Of a stretch of DNA of 64,000 nucleotides, positions 63,956 to 64,000 are shown in pieces. The translations under genes and the position numbers were made by a program. The number at the start of each line of letters is the position of its first letter. Position 1 is the stretch's first letter. The stretch is from Pterobdella sp. o SKG-2022. Lineage: Eukaryota; Annelida; Clitellata; Hirudinida; Piscicolidae. Location: NCBI GenBank assembly GCA_964035795.1, contig OZ038326.1, forward strand, positions 8,897,700-8,961,699, given 5' to 3'. The notes under the pieces are model-generated. The model was not told where the DNA came from. It saw nothing but the letters and a program-made list of their open reading frames with translations, and did no database searches.

Positions 63956-64000
63956 TTAAAAAAAGTGTAACCTCCGTCTGAAACATTTCCTTCACCTGAC

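Overview
The window is invertebrate animal nuclear DNA: visibly AT-rich, with short spliced introns (many of 50-110 bp), canonical metazoan genes and a heavy load of decayed non-LTR retrotransposons (LINEs) from several families. The species cannot be fixed from sequence alone. No prokaryotic genes, CRISPR arrays, rRNA or convincing tRNA genes were seen.

Host genes. (1) A salt-inducible kinase gene (SIK family) fills 10253-40300 on the minus strand. I rebuilt nine exons that join in frame into a 689-residue kinase with glycine loop, HRDLK, DFG, LKB1-type T-loop, UBA domain and two 14-3-3/PKA-type sites. Its promoter region (about 40420-40482) holds a palindromic cAMP response element and two related half sites next to a TATA-like element. 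(2) Downstream on the same strand, 9049-9247 is a first exon of a claudin-fold/CACNG (TARP)-like membrane protein; its other exons were not found. (3) A complete 7-exon beta-tubulin gene lies at 45375-47272 (+), 452 residues, with one or two apparent GC-AG introns. (4) Directly behind it, 47657-52121 (+) carries at least five exons of a CNKSR/IPCEF1-type PH-domain gene whose end was not found. (5) 60010-60275 (+) may be the last two exons of a small leucine-zipper or coiled-coil gene.

Mobile DNA. 1-9 kb: a GT-rich minisatellite, a LINE with an N-terminal PHD finger and an R2-type C-terminal nuclease signature, an L2/CR1-like fragment and an R1/Jockey-like element. 10-40 kb: the SIK introns hold at least ten LINE pieces, including three copies (A 18817-22222, B 29221-31753, C 34258-36735) of one zinc-finger/APE-nuclease/RT family. 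B sits inside another LINE with a clear target-site duplication, and A begins 27 bp from a SIK splice donor. 41-45 kb: two more LINEs upstream of tubulin. 49-64 kb: LINE pieces in and after the CNKSR-like gene, one long L2/CR1-like element (about 55300-58110) meeting another tail-to-tail at an (ATA)n tract, and two copies of a small fold-back element.

How it fits together. Real coding sequence is a small part of the window. The SIK gene is about 2.07 kb of exon spread over 30 kb because LINEs accumulated in four long introns, while its four short introns (75-355 bp) stayed clean. The tubulin gene has no insertions. Nearly every other open frame is either a decayed LINE frame or its antisense shadow.
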